Positions 1-7,535 of a stretch of DNA of 64,000 nt are shown one piece after another. The stretch is from Geothrix edaphica. GTDB taxonomy: Bacteria > Acidobacteriota > Holophagae > Holophagales > Holophagaceae. Numbering within the stretch: position 1 is the first letter of the stretch; the number at the start of each line of letters is the position of its first letter. The translations under genes were made by a program, and so were the position numbers. Below the pieces are notes generated by a model, which saw only the letters and a list, made by a program, of their open reading frames with translations, was not told the origin of the DNA and did not search any database. The stretch is from positions 434,001 to 498,000 of the forward strand of contig NZ_BSDC01000003.1 of NCBI RefSeq assembly GCF_030268045.1, written 5' to 3'.

Positions 1-1353
1 AAGGTTGTGCGCATTGCCAACGGGCAGGGTTTCTGGGGCGATAGCATCGACGCCCCCGTCCGGCTGGTGGGGGCTGGCGGCATCGACTACCTGACGCTGG
101 ACTACCTGGCGGAAGTGACCCTCTCCATCATGCAGAAGCAGCGGCGGAAGGATCCGCAGCTGGGCTATGCCACCGACTTTGTGGATCTCATGAAGCGCGT
201 GCTGCCGCAGCTGAAGGCCAAGAATATCCGGGTGGTGGCGAACGCCGGGGGCGTGAACCCCGAGGCCTGCCGTGCCGCGGTGCTGGAAGTCGCCAAGAAG
301 CTGGGTGTCACGGGCCTCAAGATCGCCACGGTCACGGGCGACGACGTGCTGGCGCGGCTGCCCGAGTTCCAGGCCCAGGGGCTGAAGCTGGCCAACATGG
401 ATACGGGCGAGGGCCTCTTTGACGCGCCCCGGGAGATCCTCAGCGCCAACGTCTACCTCCAGACCCAGGCCATGGTGGAGGCGCTCGATACTGGCGCCGA
501 CATCGTGCTGACGGGCCGCTGCACGGACCCGGGCCTCACCCTGGCGCCCCTCATCCACGAGTTCAAGTGGGCTGCGGACGACTGGAACCGGCTCGCTGCA
601 GGGACGGTGGCGGGTCATATCCTGGAGTGCGGCGCCCAGAGCACCGGCGGCAACTTCACCCGCTGGTGGGAAGTGCCCGAGCTCTGGAACGTGGGCTACC
701 CCATCGCCGAAGTCGCCGAGGACGGCACCTTCGTCATCACCAAGCACGCGGGCACCGGCGGCATGGTCACCGTGGACACCGTCAGCGAGCAGCTGGTCTA
801 CGAGATGGGCGATCCCCACAACTACATCACACCGGATGTGGTCGCCGACTTCACCAGCATCCGCCTCGAACAGGCCGGACCGGACCGGGTCCGCGTCTTC
901 GGCATCACCGGCAAGCCCCGCACCCCCTTCCTCAAGGTGAGCGGCGCCTACCTCCGGGGCTACAAGGCCACGGGCCAGCTGACCCTCTGCGGTCCCCGGG
1001 CCCTGGAGAAGGCCCGTCTCTGCGCGGACATCGTCTGGAAGCGCCTGAAGGCGGCGGGCTTCGAATACGAGCACACGGACGCCGAGTTCCTGGGCGCCAG
1101 CACGGTCCACGCGGGCATCGCGCCCGCCCCCGACGATCCCGCCGAGATCGTCCTGCGCTTGAGTGTCAAGGATCCGGATCGGAAAAAAGTGGAGCGCTTC
1201 GGGCGGGAGATGGCCCCCCTGGTCACCGCCGGCCCCGCCGGTGTCACCGGCTTCGCGGGGGGACGGCCCAAAGCCCAGGAGATCGTGGCCTACTGGCCGG
1301 CCCTCCTGCCCCGGGAGCTGGTCAGCTGGCAGGTGAGCGTCGAATCGGTCTGA
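1..1353 (+). CDS. DUF1446 / AtuA-family protein (5' end outside window)
   Basis: The reading frame is open from the first base and reads KVVRIANGQGFWGDS. This matches the usual N-terminus of the acyclic terpene utilisation AtuA / DUF1446 family, so only a few codons are probably missing at the left edge. A GTG at 7 could be used as start but has no visible ribosome binding site. The roughly 450 residues include the family's glycine-rich segments TGLKIATVTGDD, VLTGRCTDPGL and ECGAQSTGGNFTRWWE. The protein ends after the DUF1446 core; the extra C-terminal domain of the long AtuA form (about 590 aa) is absent. AtuA proteins act in acyclic terpene or acyl-CoA catabolism, but the reaction is poorly defined. 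The precise substrate here is unknown and no carboxylase partner is visible downstream. Confidence 0.85.
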   Translation, partial: KVVRIANGQGFWGDSIDAPVRLVGAGGIDYLTLDYLAEVTLSIMQKQRRKDPQLGYATDFVDLMKRVLPQLKAKNIRVVANAGGVNPEACRAAVLEVAKKLGVTGLKIATVTGDDVLARLPEFQAQGLKLANMDTGEGLFDAPREILSANVYLQTQAMVEALDTGADIVLTGRCTDPGLTLAPLIHEFKWAADDWNRLAAGTVAGHILECGAQSTGGNFTRWWEVPELWNVGYPIAEVAEDGTFVITKHAGTGGMVTVDTVSEQLVYEMGDPHNYITPDVVADFTSIRLEQAGPDRVRVFGITGKPRTPFLKVSGAYLRGYKATGQLTLCGPRALEKARLCADIVWKRLKAAGFEYEHTDAEFLGASTVHAGIAPAPDDPAEIVLRLSVKDPDRKKVERFGREMAPLVTAGPAGVTGFAGGRPKAQEIVAYWPALLPRELVSWQVSVESV

Positions 1354-1369
1354 CCGCGCCTCAACCCGG

Positions 1370-1387
1370 GGACCCGTCTCCGGGTCC
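1370..1387 (+). terminator. Short GC hairpin after the DUF1446 gene
   Basis: GGACCCG, a TCTC loop and CGGGTCC form a perfect 7-bp stem 17 bases after the stop codon. No clear T-run follows, so this is a weak or Rho-assisted terminator at best. Confidence 0.35.
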
Positions 1388-1456
1388 AACCTCCTGCCTT
1401 CTTGCGGCTCCCGGTCCAACAGCACATCCTTGTTTCCACAGGTTCACGGAGCAGCC

Positions 1457-2656
1457 ATGCGCCCACGCACCTCTCTCCTCCTCGGATCTCTCGGCCTCCT
1501 GGCCCTGCTGGGCTGCTCGGGATCGGACTACCACGACGGCCCCATCTCCGGCTATCTGGTGAACGCCATCGCCGTGGCGGACATCGACGGCAACGGCCAG
1601 CCCGACATCCTGGGCCTGGTCTCCACGGACTTCGGTGGCGTGGCCACCCAGGGCTATGTCTCCACGCGCCTCCAGGGGCCTGCGGGCGCCTTCGCCATGC
1701 CCACCCGCTTCGGCGTGGGCACCGAACCCGCCAACCTGGTGGTGGCGGACGTGAACGGAGATGGCCGGCCTGACCTTGTGGTGGCCAATGCCCAGGACCA
1801 GACCGTGAGCGTGCGGCTGGCCGATCCGGCCCGGCCGGGCTTCTTCCAGCCCGCCATCGTGCTCGCCACCCCTGGCCGCACCCCGCTGGACGTGGCCGTG
1901 GGTGACGTGAACGGCGACGGGAAGGCGGACATCGTGGTGGCCGCCAGCGGCGCCAACAACGTCATGGTCTTCCTCCAGGGAGCCACCGCGGGAACCTTCC
2001 CGGCCCCCTTCACGTTCCCCGTAGGCGGCGATCCCCAGGCCGTGACGGTGGCGGATCTGGACGGGGACGGCACGCTGGACATCGCCGTGGCCACGACCGC
2101 GAACACCGTCTCCGTCCTGCGCCAGATCCAGTTCTCCCCGACCCTCGTCGCCCAGAGCGCCGTGGACTACCCCACCGGCGTCCAGCCCGTGGCCATCAAG
2201 GCTGCGGATCTCAACGGGGACGGCAAGCTGGACCTGCTCACCGCCAACTACGGCGCCACCCTCAGCCCCGGCACCCAGGGCCTGAGCGTGCTGATCCAGG
2301 GCGCCACCGCGGGCACTTTCCTGCCGCCGGTCCACTACACCACCGGCTATCGCTCTGCCGCCCTGGCCGTGGGGGATCTGAACGGGGATGGCAAGGTAGA
2401 TGTGGTCGTGGCGAATTCGGGCCTGCCCGGCGACCCGGGCAGCGTGACCGTGTTCCTCCAGGATCCCGCCACGGCCGGCGCCCTGCTGACGCCCACGACC
2501 TACCGGGGCGTCTGGGGGCCCATGGGCGTGGCCATCGGCGACATGGACGGGGACGGCCGCCCGGACCTGGTGCTGGCGGACGGCGACATCGTGGTGCGCT
2601 TCAATCAAGCCAGCAGCCCCGGGACCTTCGGCCCCCCCCAGTTCTTCTACAACTGA
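1457..2656 (+). CDS. Lipoprotein with FG-GAP/VCBS-type propeller repeats
   Basis: This is a 399-aa exported protein. The ATG at 1457 is chosen because a GGAG lies just upstream and a lipoprotein signal begins there: MRPR, a leucine-rich core, then lipobox LALLGC with Cys20. After the lipid anchor come seven repeats built on a calcium-binding-like core such as ADVNGDGRPDLVVAN, GDVNGDGKADIVVAA and GDLNGDGKVDVVVAN. Seven FG-GAP repeats are expected to fold as a seven-bladed beta-propeller with Asp-rich metal loops. Such proteins usually mediate surface binding or adhesion; the ligand cannot be read from the sequence. It is a single gene, convergent with hsp20, with a strong terminator between them. 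Confidence 0.88.
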   Translation: MRPRTSLLLGSLGLLALLGCSGSDYHDGPISGYLVNAIAVADIDGNGQPDILGLVSTDFGGVATQGYVSTRLQGPAGAFAMPTRFGVGTEPANLVVADVNGDGRPDLVVANAQDQTVSVRLADPARPGFFQPAIVLATPGRTPLDVAVGDVNGDGKADIVVAASGANNVMVFLQGATAGTFPAPFTFPVGGDPQAVTVADLDGDGTLDIAVATTANTVSVLRQIQFSPTLVAQSAVDYPTGVQPVAIKAADLNGDGKLDLLTANYGATLSPGTQGLSVLIQGATAGTFLPPVHYTTGYRSAALAVGDLNGDGKVDVVVANSGLPGDPGSVTVFLQDPATAGALLTPTTYRGVWGPMGVAIGDMDGDGRPDLVLADGDIVVRFNQASSPGTFGPPQFFYN

Positions 2657-2691
2657 CACGAAAAGGCCCCGGAAACCGGGGCCTTTTCGTG
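2657..2691. terminator. Bidirectional terminator between the FG-GAP lipoprotein and hsp20
   Basis: A perfect 16-bp inverted repeat (CACGAAAAGGCCCCGG, AAA loop, and its complement) starts directly after the lipoprotein stop. The AAAA/TTTT arms give U-rich RNA 3' of the GC stem core on either strand, so it can serve both convergent genes. Confidence 0.85.
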
Positions 2692-2704
2692 TCTGGCGAC
2701 GACC

Positions 2705-3166
2705 TTATCCGAGGCTGACGTTGATCTTGCGAGGCCGCACCTCGGGGCGCTTGGGCACCATGAGGGTGAGCACGCCGTTGCGGAGCTCGGCCACCACCTT
2801 CTCGCCCTCCACATCCTCCGGGAGCGTGAAGGTGCGGCTGAACTGGCCATGGCTGCGCTCCGCGAGGTGGACGCGCTCGCCGTCCTTCAGGGCCTCCTCC
2901 TCGCGCTTGCCGGCGACGGTGAGGCGGGTGCCTTCCAGGCTGATCTCCAGGTCAGCCTCGAGGATGCCGGGCAGGTCGGCCTTGAACTGGTAGGCATCCG
3001 GGGTTTCCTTCACGTCGAAGCTGGGCATGAAGGCGGCCGCCGGGGTGGCCAGATCGTAGTCCCGGAGCGGATCCCAGCGCATGAAGTCGCGCATGAGGCG
3101 GAAGGGCTCCAGGCTGGCGGCCGTGGCCGGCAGGGTCTGGGGGTTGCGGGTGCGAAGGATGGTCAT
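2705..3166 (-). CDS. hsp20: Small heat shock protein, Hsp20/alpha-crystallin family
   Basis: This 153-aa ATP-independent holdase chaperone binds unfolding proteins. The start is the ATG at 3166, with AAGGAGG seven bases upstream; an in-frame ATG further upstream would lie before this ribosome binding site. The N-terminal arm runs to about residue 45. The alpha-crystallin domain follows, with FDVKETPDAYQFKADLPGI, the conserved ELRNGVLTLMVPK strand and a short KINVSLG tail. The C-terminal IXI oligomerisation motif is represented only by KINV. It is divergent from an HtrA protease across 194 bases that hold a recognisable promoter on each strand, which suggests a shared envelope or heat stress role. 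Confidence 0.93.
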   Translation of the reverse strand: MTILRTRNPQTLPATAASLEPFRLMRDFMRWDPLRDYDLATPAAAFMPSFDVKETPDAYQFKADLPGILEADLEISLEGTRLTVAGKREEEALKDGERVHLAERSHGQFSRTFTLPEDVEGEKVVAELRNGVLTLMVPKRPEVRPRKINVSLG

Positions 3167-3241
3167 GAGTTCCTCCTTGTGAATGGGGTCCCGTGCAATC
3201 ACGCGCCTGTGATACAGGCCATGATGACGTTTCCGAATAAA

Positions 3242-3269
3242 ATCTTAGTGTATATGAGTCATGTGTCAA
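3242..3269 (-). promoter_or_regulatory. Predicted sigma-70-like promoter of hsp20
   Basis: Read on the minus strand, TTGACA, a 16-base spacer and TAAGAT stand about 75 bases upstream of the hsp20 ATG. The -35 box is a perfect consensus and the -10 box matches 4 of 6. No CIRCE or HAIR palindrome is seen nearby. Confidence 0.55.
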
Positions 3270-3311
3270 GCCGGGGTTCAACAAAAATCATAAACACTCG
3301 ATTGCAAGGGG

Positions 3312-3339
3312 TTGACCTGACCTTGGAAGCAGATAGATT
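3312..3339 (+). promoter_or_regulatory. Predicted promoter of the htrA-like gene
   Basis: TTGACC, a 16-base spacer and TAGATT lie 21 bases upstream of the start codon, which leaves a short leader that includes the TGGAGG ribosome binding site. The surrounding AT-rich stretch stands out from the GC-rich context. Confidence 0.5.
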
Positions 3340-3360
3340 GAGTTCCGCCCTGGAGGTCCC

Positions 3361-4455
3361 ATGCGACGGAGCGTCCTCATCCTCGGCCTGTTATCCGCGG
3401 GCCTGCTGGCCGGGTGGTGCGGCCATGCCCTCACTCCCAGCCTGGCGAAACCTCGTTCCGTGGAGACCCGGGGACCCCTCTACGAATGGGAGCGGATCCA
3501 GGCTCAGCGATTCAAGGAGACGGCACCCAGCGTGGTCTACATCACCACCACCGAGGAGCGCGCCCGGGACTTCTTCGGGCTGGATGTGGTGGAGGTCCCG
3601 GCGGGTTCCGGCACCGGCTTCATCTGGGACGCCCAGGGCCACGTGGTGACGAACTTCCATGTGATCCAGGGCGCCACCCACGCCTTCATCACCCTGGCGG
3701 ATGGCAGCCGCCATGAGGCCGCCTATGTGGGTGGGGCCCCGGACAAGGACCTGGCCGTGCTCGTGCTGACGAGGACCCCGCCCAAGCTGCGGCCCATCCC
3801 CCTTGGCACCAGCGCCGACCTGCAGGTGGGCCAGGCCGTGCTGGCCATCGGCAACCCCTTCGGTCTGGACCAGACGCTGACCACCGGCGTGGTGTCCGCC
3901 CTGGGCCGGGAGATCCAGAGCGTCACCCGGCGGCGCATCAGCGGCGTCATCCAGACCGACGCCGCCATCAACCCCGGCAACAGCGGCGGGCCATTGCTGG
4001 ACAGCGCCGGACGGCTCGTGGGCGTGAACACGGCCATCCAGAGCCCCAGCGGGGCCAGTGCGGGCATCGGGTTCGCCGTGCCCGTGGACACCGTGAACCG
4101 CGTGGTGCCCCAGCTCATCGCCCGGGGAAAGCTGGAGCGGGCGGACCTGGGCTTCGAGCCCGTGGCGCCGCGGCTGGTGGAGCGGGCCTTCGGCCCCCAG
4201 AAGGGCGTGATGGTGGGGAAGGTCTACCGCGGCGGTCCCGCCGCCCGGGCGGGCCTCCAGGGCGTGGGTTCCGAGGGCCGCCGGGTGTTCCCAGGCGACC
4301 TCATCCAGGCCGTGAATGGCCGCGCCATCGAGGACTGGGACTCCCTGCTGGACGCCATCGAGGCCCTGCCCCTGGGTGGCAGCGCCCAGCTGGATATCCA
4401 GCGCCAAGGCCGGACGATGCGGGTGCCCATTCGGCTGGAGGCGATGCGGGAATAG
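3361..4455 (+). CDS. HtrA/DegP-type periplasmic serine protease with one PDZ domain
   Basis: This 364-aa protein has an N-terminal signal or anchor (residues 1-25, MRRSVLILGLLSAGLLAGW) and a trypsin-like domain. The catalytic triad is His100 (VTNFHVIQ), Asp130 (DKDLAVLVL) and Ser208 (NPGNSGGPLL). One C-terminal PDZ domain covers about residues 270-360 (GGPAARAGLQ, GDLIQAVNGRAIEDWD). The single PDZ and probable uncleaved helix resemble DegS-like members more than the two-PDZ DegP. It degrades or senses misfolded envelope proteins. It is divergent from hsp20, consistent with a joint stress response. The start follows TGGAGG by a short spacer. Confidence 0.93.
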   Translation: MRRSVLILGLLSAGLLAGWCGHALTPSLAKPRSVETRGPLYEWERIQAQRFKETAPSVVYITTTEERARDFFGLDVVEVPAGSGTGFIWDAQGHVVTNFHVIQGATHAFITLADGSRHEAAYVGGAPDKDLAVLVLTRTPPKLRPIPLGTSADLQVGQAVLAIGNPFGLDQTLTTGVVSALGREIQSVTRRRISGVIQTDAAINPGNSGGPLLDSAGRLVGVNTAIQSPSGASAGIGFAVPVDTVNRVVPQLIARGKLERADLGFEPVAPRLVERAFGPQKGVMVGKVYRGGPAARAGLQGVGSEGRRVFPGDLIQAVNGRAIEDWDSLLDAIEALPLGGSAQLDIQRQGRTMRVPIRLEAMRE

Positions 4456-4461
4456 GTGTCC

Positions 4462-4896
4462 TCAGCGGCCGTTCTCGAGCGCCTCGGCGATCCGCTTGGT
4501 GTGCATCACCGAGCTGCGGATGAGGGCCAAGGGCTCCTGGGGATCCCGATCATCCACACAATCCGTACGGATCGTCCAATCGAGTTCAAAGGTCAGTTCC
4601 ACCTCGCCCTCCGGCGAGACCTGGAGCCGGTTCACCACCGTCCCTTCGTAGACCGGGTGATCCAGCAAGGTGAAGGTGACGGTCCCCCTGCGGGAATCCG
4701 CGGTGATGCGCTCCCGGAAAGCCACGCCCCCGGGCAGCACCAGCCGCCGCACCACCCCTGAGGTGCCCCGCTCCAGGATCTCGGCATCCAGCGCGTCCTC
4801 GATGTAGCGCTGGGGATGCACCATCTTGTCCAGCAACACGGCCCACACCGTTTCAGGTGAGGCGTCGACGCGGCTGTGGACCGTGTGCCTGGGCAT
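4462..4896 (-). CDS. SRPBCC (START-like) family protein, AtaL/DUF1857-like
   Basis: This 144-aa single-domain protein begins HTVHSRVDASPETVWAVLLDK, the first strand and helix of SRPBCC ligand-binding folds. It ends with the long C-terminal helix LALIRSSVMHTKRIAEALENG. Such proteins bind hydrophobic ligands or catalyse cyclisations; AtaL is the nearest family I recognise. No catalytic residues can be assigned. It is on the same strand as, and 54 bases downstream of, the MqnA/MqnD gene, so the two may be co-transcribed. A link to quinone metabolism would be inference only. Confidence 0.75.
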   Translation of the reverse strand: MPRHTVHSRVDASPETVWAVLLDKMVHPQRYIEDALDAEILERGTSGVVRRLVLPGGVAFRERITADSRRGTVTFTLLDHPVYEGTVVNRLQVSPEGEVELTFELDWTIRTDCVDDRDPQEPLALIRSSVMHTKRIAEALENGR

Positions 4897-4950
4897 GGGA
4901 TCCCCGGAAGGGACCCCAGGCTACGCCCACCGGTCTCAGAGTGCCAGGGT

Positions 4951-5760
4951 CTATCCCTGGATCCACACAGGCTCGAGCCCCAGCAGCTTCTCCACGGCCT
5001 CGCGGCCACGGGGCCCGGGATCCACGGTGAAGTCGTTCACCCAGGCGTTCACGTAGCGCCCGATCATCTCGCGGTCCATGCCGCGGCCGAAGGACTGGCT
5101 GTAGTCCACGCTCTCCCAGTGCCGGGCGCGGGCCATCTCCACGCTCTTGCGCATGAGGACGGCGAAGCGCAGCTTCACCTCCCTGGGCAGGTCCCGGCGG
5201 ATGGCGTTGCCACCCATGGGCAGGGGCAGATCGTAGGCGTGCTTCCACCAGGCGCCCAGGTCCACCACCAGGCGCAGGCCCGCGTCGTGGTACATGAGCT
5301 GGCTTTCGTGGATGAGCAGGCCCGCCTGGAAGCGGCCCTCGGCCACGGCGGGCAGGATCTGGTCGAAGGGCAGCAGCTCGACCTTGGGCTCGAAGCCCAG
5401 GGACTTGCACCAGATCCGCATGGCCAGGTAGGCGCTGGTGCGCCGGCCAGGAATGGCGATGGTGAGCCCCTTCAGCCCTGCCGGTTCCAGGGGCTTGCCG
5501 CTCACAACCAAGGGGCCGGTGCCCTCCTGGATGCTGGAGCCGGCGGTGAGCAGGTCGTAGCGGCCCAGCAGCTCCGGGTAGGCGCCGAAGCTGATGGCGG
5601 TGACGTCGTAGCGGCTTTCGGTGGCCTCGGCGTTCAAGGTCTCGATGTCCTTGCGGACGAAGGTGATCTCGAACTCCTCCGGGTCCAGCCACCCGAGGGC
5701 CAGGGGGGCCATCATGTAGGCGTCATCGGAATCGGGGCTGTGGGCGATGGTGAACTTCAT
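4951..5760 (-). CDS. MqnA/MqnD-family menaquinone biosynthesis enzyme
   Basis: This 269-aa protein has the periplasmic-binding-protein-like fold used by futalosine-pathway enzymes. MqnA is chorismate dehydratase and MqnD forms 1,4-dihydroxy-6-naphthoate. The N-terminus FTIAHSPDSDDAYMMAPL corresponds to the SPCPNDTF-type start of MqnD. The segments DVTAISFGAYPELLGRYDLL and the late RGMDREMIGRYVNAWVNDFT also fit the family. There is no signal peptide, so it is cytoplasmic rather than a transport binding protein. MqnD is more likely than MqnA, but no other mqn genes are in the window to decide. Confidence 0.8.
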   Translation of the reverse strand: MKFTIAHSPDSDDAYMMAPLALGWLDPEEFEITFVRKDIETLNAEATESRYDVTAISFGAYPELLGRYDLLTAGSSIQEGTGPLVVSGKPLEPAGLKGLTIAIPGRRTSAYLAMRIWCKSLGFEPKVELLPFDQILPAVAEGRFQAGLLIHESQLMYHDAGLRLVVDLGAWWKHAYDLPLPMGGNAIRRDLPREVKLRFAVLMRKSVEMARARHWESVDYSQSFGRGMDREMIGRYVNAWVNDFTVDPGPRGREAVEKLLGLEPVWIQG

Positions 5761-5945
5761 GGCGGACCTCCCCTCCAGTTCAGCACAGATCCGGCGGCGA
5801 AGGAGGCCTCTATCGCCTCCCGGAGAACGGGGGCCGGCTCGGTCCCGGATCCGGCATCATGGTCGAGGCCTGGAAGGCCGGACCGGCGCAAACCAACCGG
5901 CCGGCACCTGTCCATCCCACCAACCGTCCGAGTGGAGGATTCCCC

Positions 5946-6917
5946 GTGAAGGCGCCTGAGATCCCCCAGGATGAAGACCGCCGACTGCAGACCCTCCGGG
6001 CCCTGGATGTCCTGGACACCCCCGCCGAGGAGCGCTTCGACCGGCTGACCCGCATGGCGAAGCGGATCTTCCGGGTTCCCATCGCCCTGGTGAGCCTCAT
6101 CGATGAGAACCGCCAGTGGTTCAAGTCCTGCGACGGCCTCGGCGCCGCCGAAACACCCCGCGACATCTCGTTCTGCGGCCACGCGATCCTCGGGGACGAC
6201 ATCTTCGTCATTCCCGACGCTGCCGGGGACAGCCGCTTTGCCGACAATCCCCTGGTGCTGGGAGCTCCCCACATCCGCTTCTACGCGGGCTGCCCCCTCC
6301 GCGCCTTCAATGGCCAGAAGCTGGGGACGCTCTGCATCATCGATCAACAGCCGAGGAGCTTCGACCCGGATGACGCGCAGACGCTGAGGGACCTCGCGGC
6401 GATGGTGGAGGCCGAGCTGGCGGCCTTCCAGCTGGCGACCCTGGACGAGCTCACCAGGATCCTGAACCGGCGGGGGTTCATGCTGCTCGCCCAGCACAGC
6501 CTCAACACCTGCGCCCGCCAGGGCGAGCCGGCGGCCCTGGCCTTCATCGATCTGGACAAGTTCAAACCGATCAACGATGCCTTCGGGCACGCGGAGGGCG
6601 ACTTCGCCCTGACCGTCTGCGCGGACCTGCTGAAGCGGTCCTTCAGGAATTCAGACCTCTTCGCGCGGCTGGGAGGCGATGAGTTCGTCGTGCTGCTCAC
6701 CCACACCTCCCGGGAGTCCGCCGAGGGCGTGATGGCGAAGTTCGCACAGGCCGTCGAAGCCCACAACCGCGAGGTGGACCGCGGCTACGACATCGCCTTC
6801 TCCTGCGGCATCGTGAGCTTCGACCCGGCCAGGCACACCTCCATCGAGGCGCTGCTGGCGGAAGGGGACGCGCTCATGTACGAGGTCAAGCTCGCCAAAA
6901 GCACCGGCGGCTCCTGA
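5946..6917 (+). CDS. GAF-GGDEF diguanylate cyclase
   Basis: This 323-aa soluble protein starts at the GTG at 5946, which has GGAGG eight bases upstream; the frame is open further 5' but without domain content. A GAF domain spans about residues 25-160 (RVPIALVSLIDENRQWFKS, DISFCGHAIL, FYAGCPLRAFNGQKLGTLC). A GGDEF domain spans about residues 165-320, with DELTRILNRRGF and an intact GGDEF signature at 243-247. RNSD five residues upstream fits the RxxD inhibitory site. It should make c-di-GMP from two GTP, with product inhibition, in response to a small ligand or redox signal at GAF. No EAL domain is present. Confidence 0.93.
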   Translation: MKAPEIPQDEDRRLQTLRALDVLDTPAEERFDRLTRMAKRIFRVPIALVSLIDENRQWFKSCDGLGAAETPRDISFCGHAILGDDIFVIPDAAGDSRFADNPLVLGAPHIRFYAGCPLRAFNGQKLGTLCIIDQQPRSFDPDDAQTLRDLAAMVEAELAAFQLATLDELTRILNRRGFMLLAQHSLNTCARQGEPAALAFIDLDKFKPINDAFGHAEGDFALTVCADLLKRSFRNSDLFARLGGDEFVVLLTHTSRESAEGVMAKFAQAVEAHNREVDRGYDIAFSCGIVSFDPARHTSIEALLAEGDALMYEVKLAKSTGGS

Positions 6918-6950
6918 GCCGACGGTCCCGGAACACCCCGGAGACGGGCT

Positions 6951-7472
6951 TCAGCCGATCTTCTCCGGATCCCTGGGCGCCAGCTTGTCCTTGATTCGCT
7001 CCACGGCCTTGGCGGCGAGGGCGTAGCGGGGGTTCTCGTCCAGGGACTTCCGGAAGTGCTCGAGCGCCTTGTCCAGCTGGCCCTTGGCCTCGTACACGCG
7101 GCCCAGGTTGAAATGGGGATAGCAGTAGCTTTCGTAGCGCTGGGCCTTGAGGGCCATGCGCAGCCAGGGGATGGCCTCGTCGGGCTCGCCCTGCTCCACG
7201 TAGTAGGCGCCGATGTCGTTGTAGGGATTCCCGAACTCGGGATCCAGGTCGATGGCCCGGTGGCAGTCCTCGATGGCCGAGGCGTAGTCCTTCTCGAAGG
7301 AGCGGGCCCAGCCACGGAAGGTGTAGGCCTCGGCCGTGGGGCAGATCTCGATGGACTTGGTGTAGAGGCCGATGGCCTTGGCCACCTCGCCCTTCATGTG
7401 GAGCTGGTAGGCCTTCCCCACCCACTCCATGGCCTCCTGCCGCTTGTCCTGGCGTTCCTGCTCGTCACTCAT
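6951..7472 (-). CDS. TPR-repeat protein
   Basis: This 173-aa protein consists almost entirely of tetratricopeptide repeats, seen as AYQLHMKGEVAKAIGLYTKS, AYTFRGWARSFEKDYASAIE, PYNDIGAYYVEQGEPDEAI and PHFNLGRVYEAKGQLDKALE. Four to five helical hairpins make a small protein-binding scaffold. There is no signal peptide or enzyme motif. It converges with the diguanylate cyclase gene and is divergent from a larger TPR protein. The function is unknown; a partner protein is expected. Confidence 0.85.
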   Translation of the reverse strand: MSDEQERQDKRQEAMEWVGKAYQLHMKGEVAKAIGLYTKSIEICPTAEAYTFRGWARSFEKDYASAIEDCHRAIDLDPEFGNPYNDIGAYYVEQGEPDEAIPWLRMALKAQRYESYCYPHFNLGRVYEAKGQLDKALEHFRKSLDENPRYALAAKAVERIKDKLAPRDPEKIG

Positions 7473-7535
7473 GGGCCGCCCTCGCGGGCCTCAGGATAAA
7501 ACCTTCAGCCCCCCAGGGCCAGCTATCCTGGAATC

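Noticed and set aside
3167-3360. CIRCE, HAIR or sigma-32 signals in the hsp20/htrA spacer
   Set aside because: No TTAGCACTC-N9-GAGTGCTAA, no CTTGAGT-N7-ACTCAAG, and no CCCCATNT box at the right distance; only sigma-70-like boxes fit.
4951-5760. Periplasmic solute-binding protein of an ABC transporter
   Set aside because: The fold is shared, but there is no signal peptide or neighbouring permease and the N-terminus matches MqnA/MqnD.
5885-5945. c-di-GMP (GEMM) riboswitch in front of the GAF-GGDEF gene, suggested by CGCAAACC and GGCCGG
   Set aside because: The conserved GEMM core with tetraloop, receptor and paired stems is not present; the match is a few short words in GC-rich DNA.
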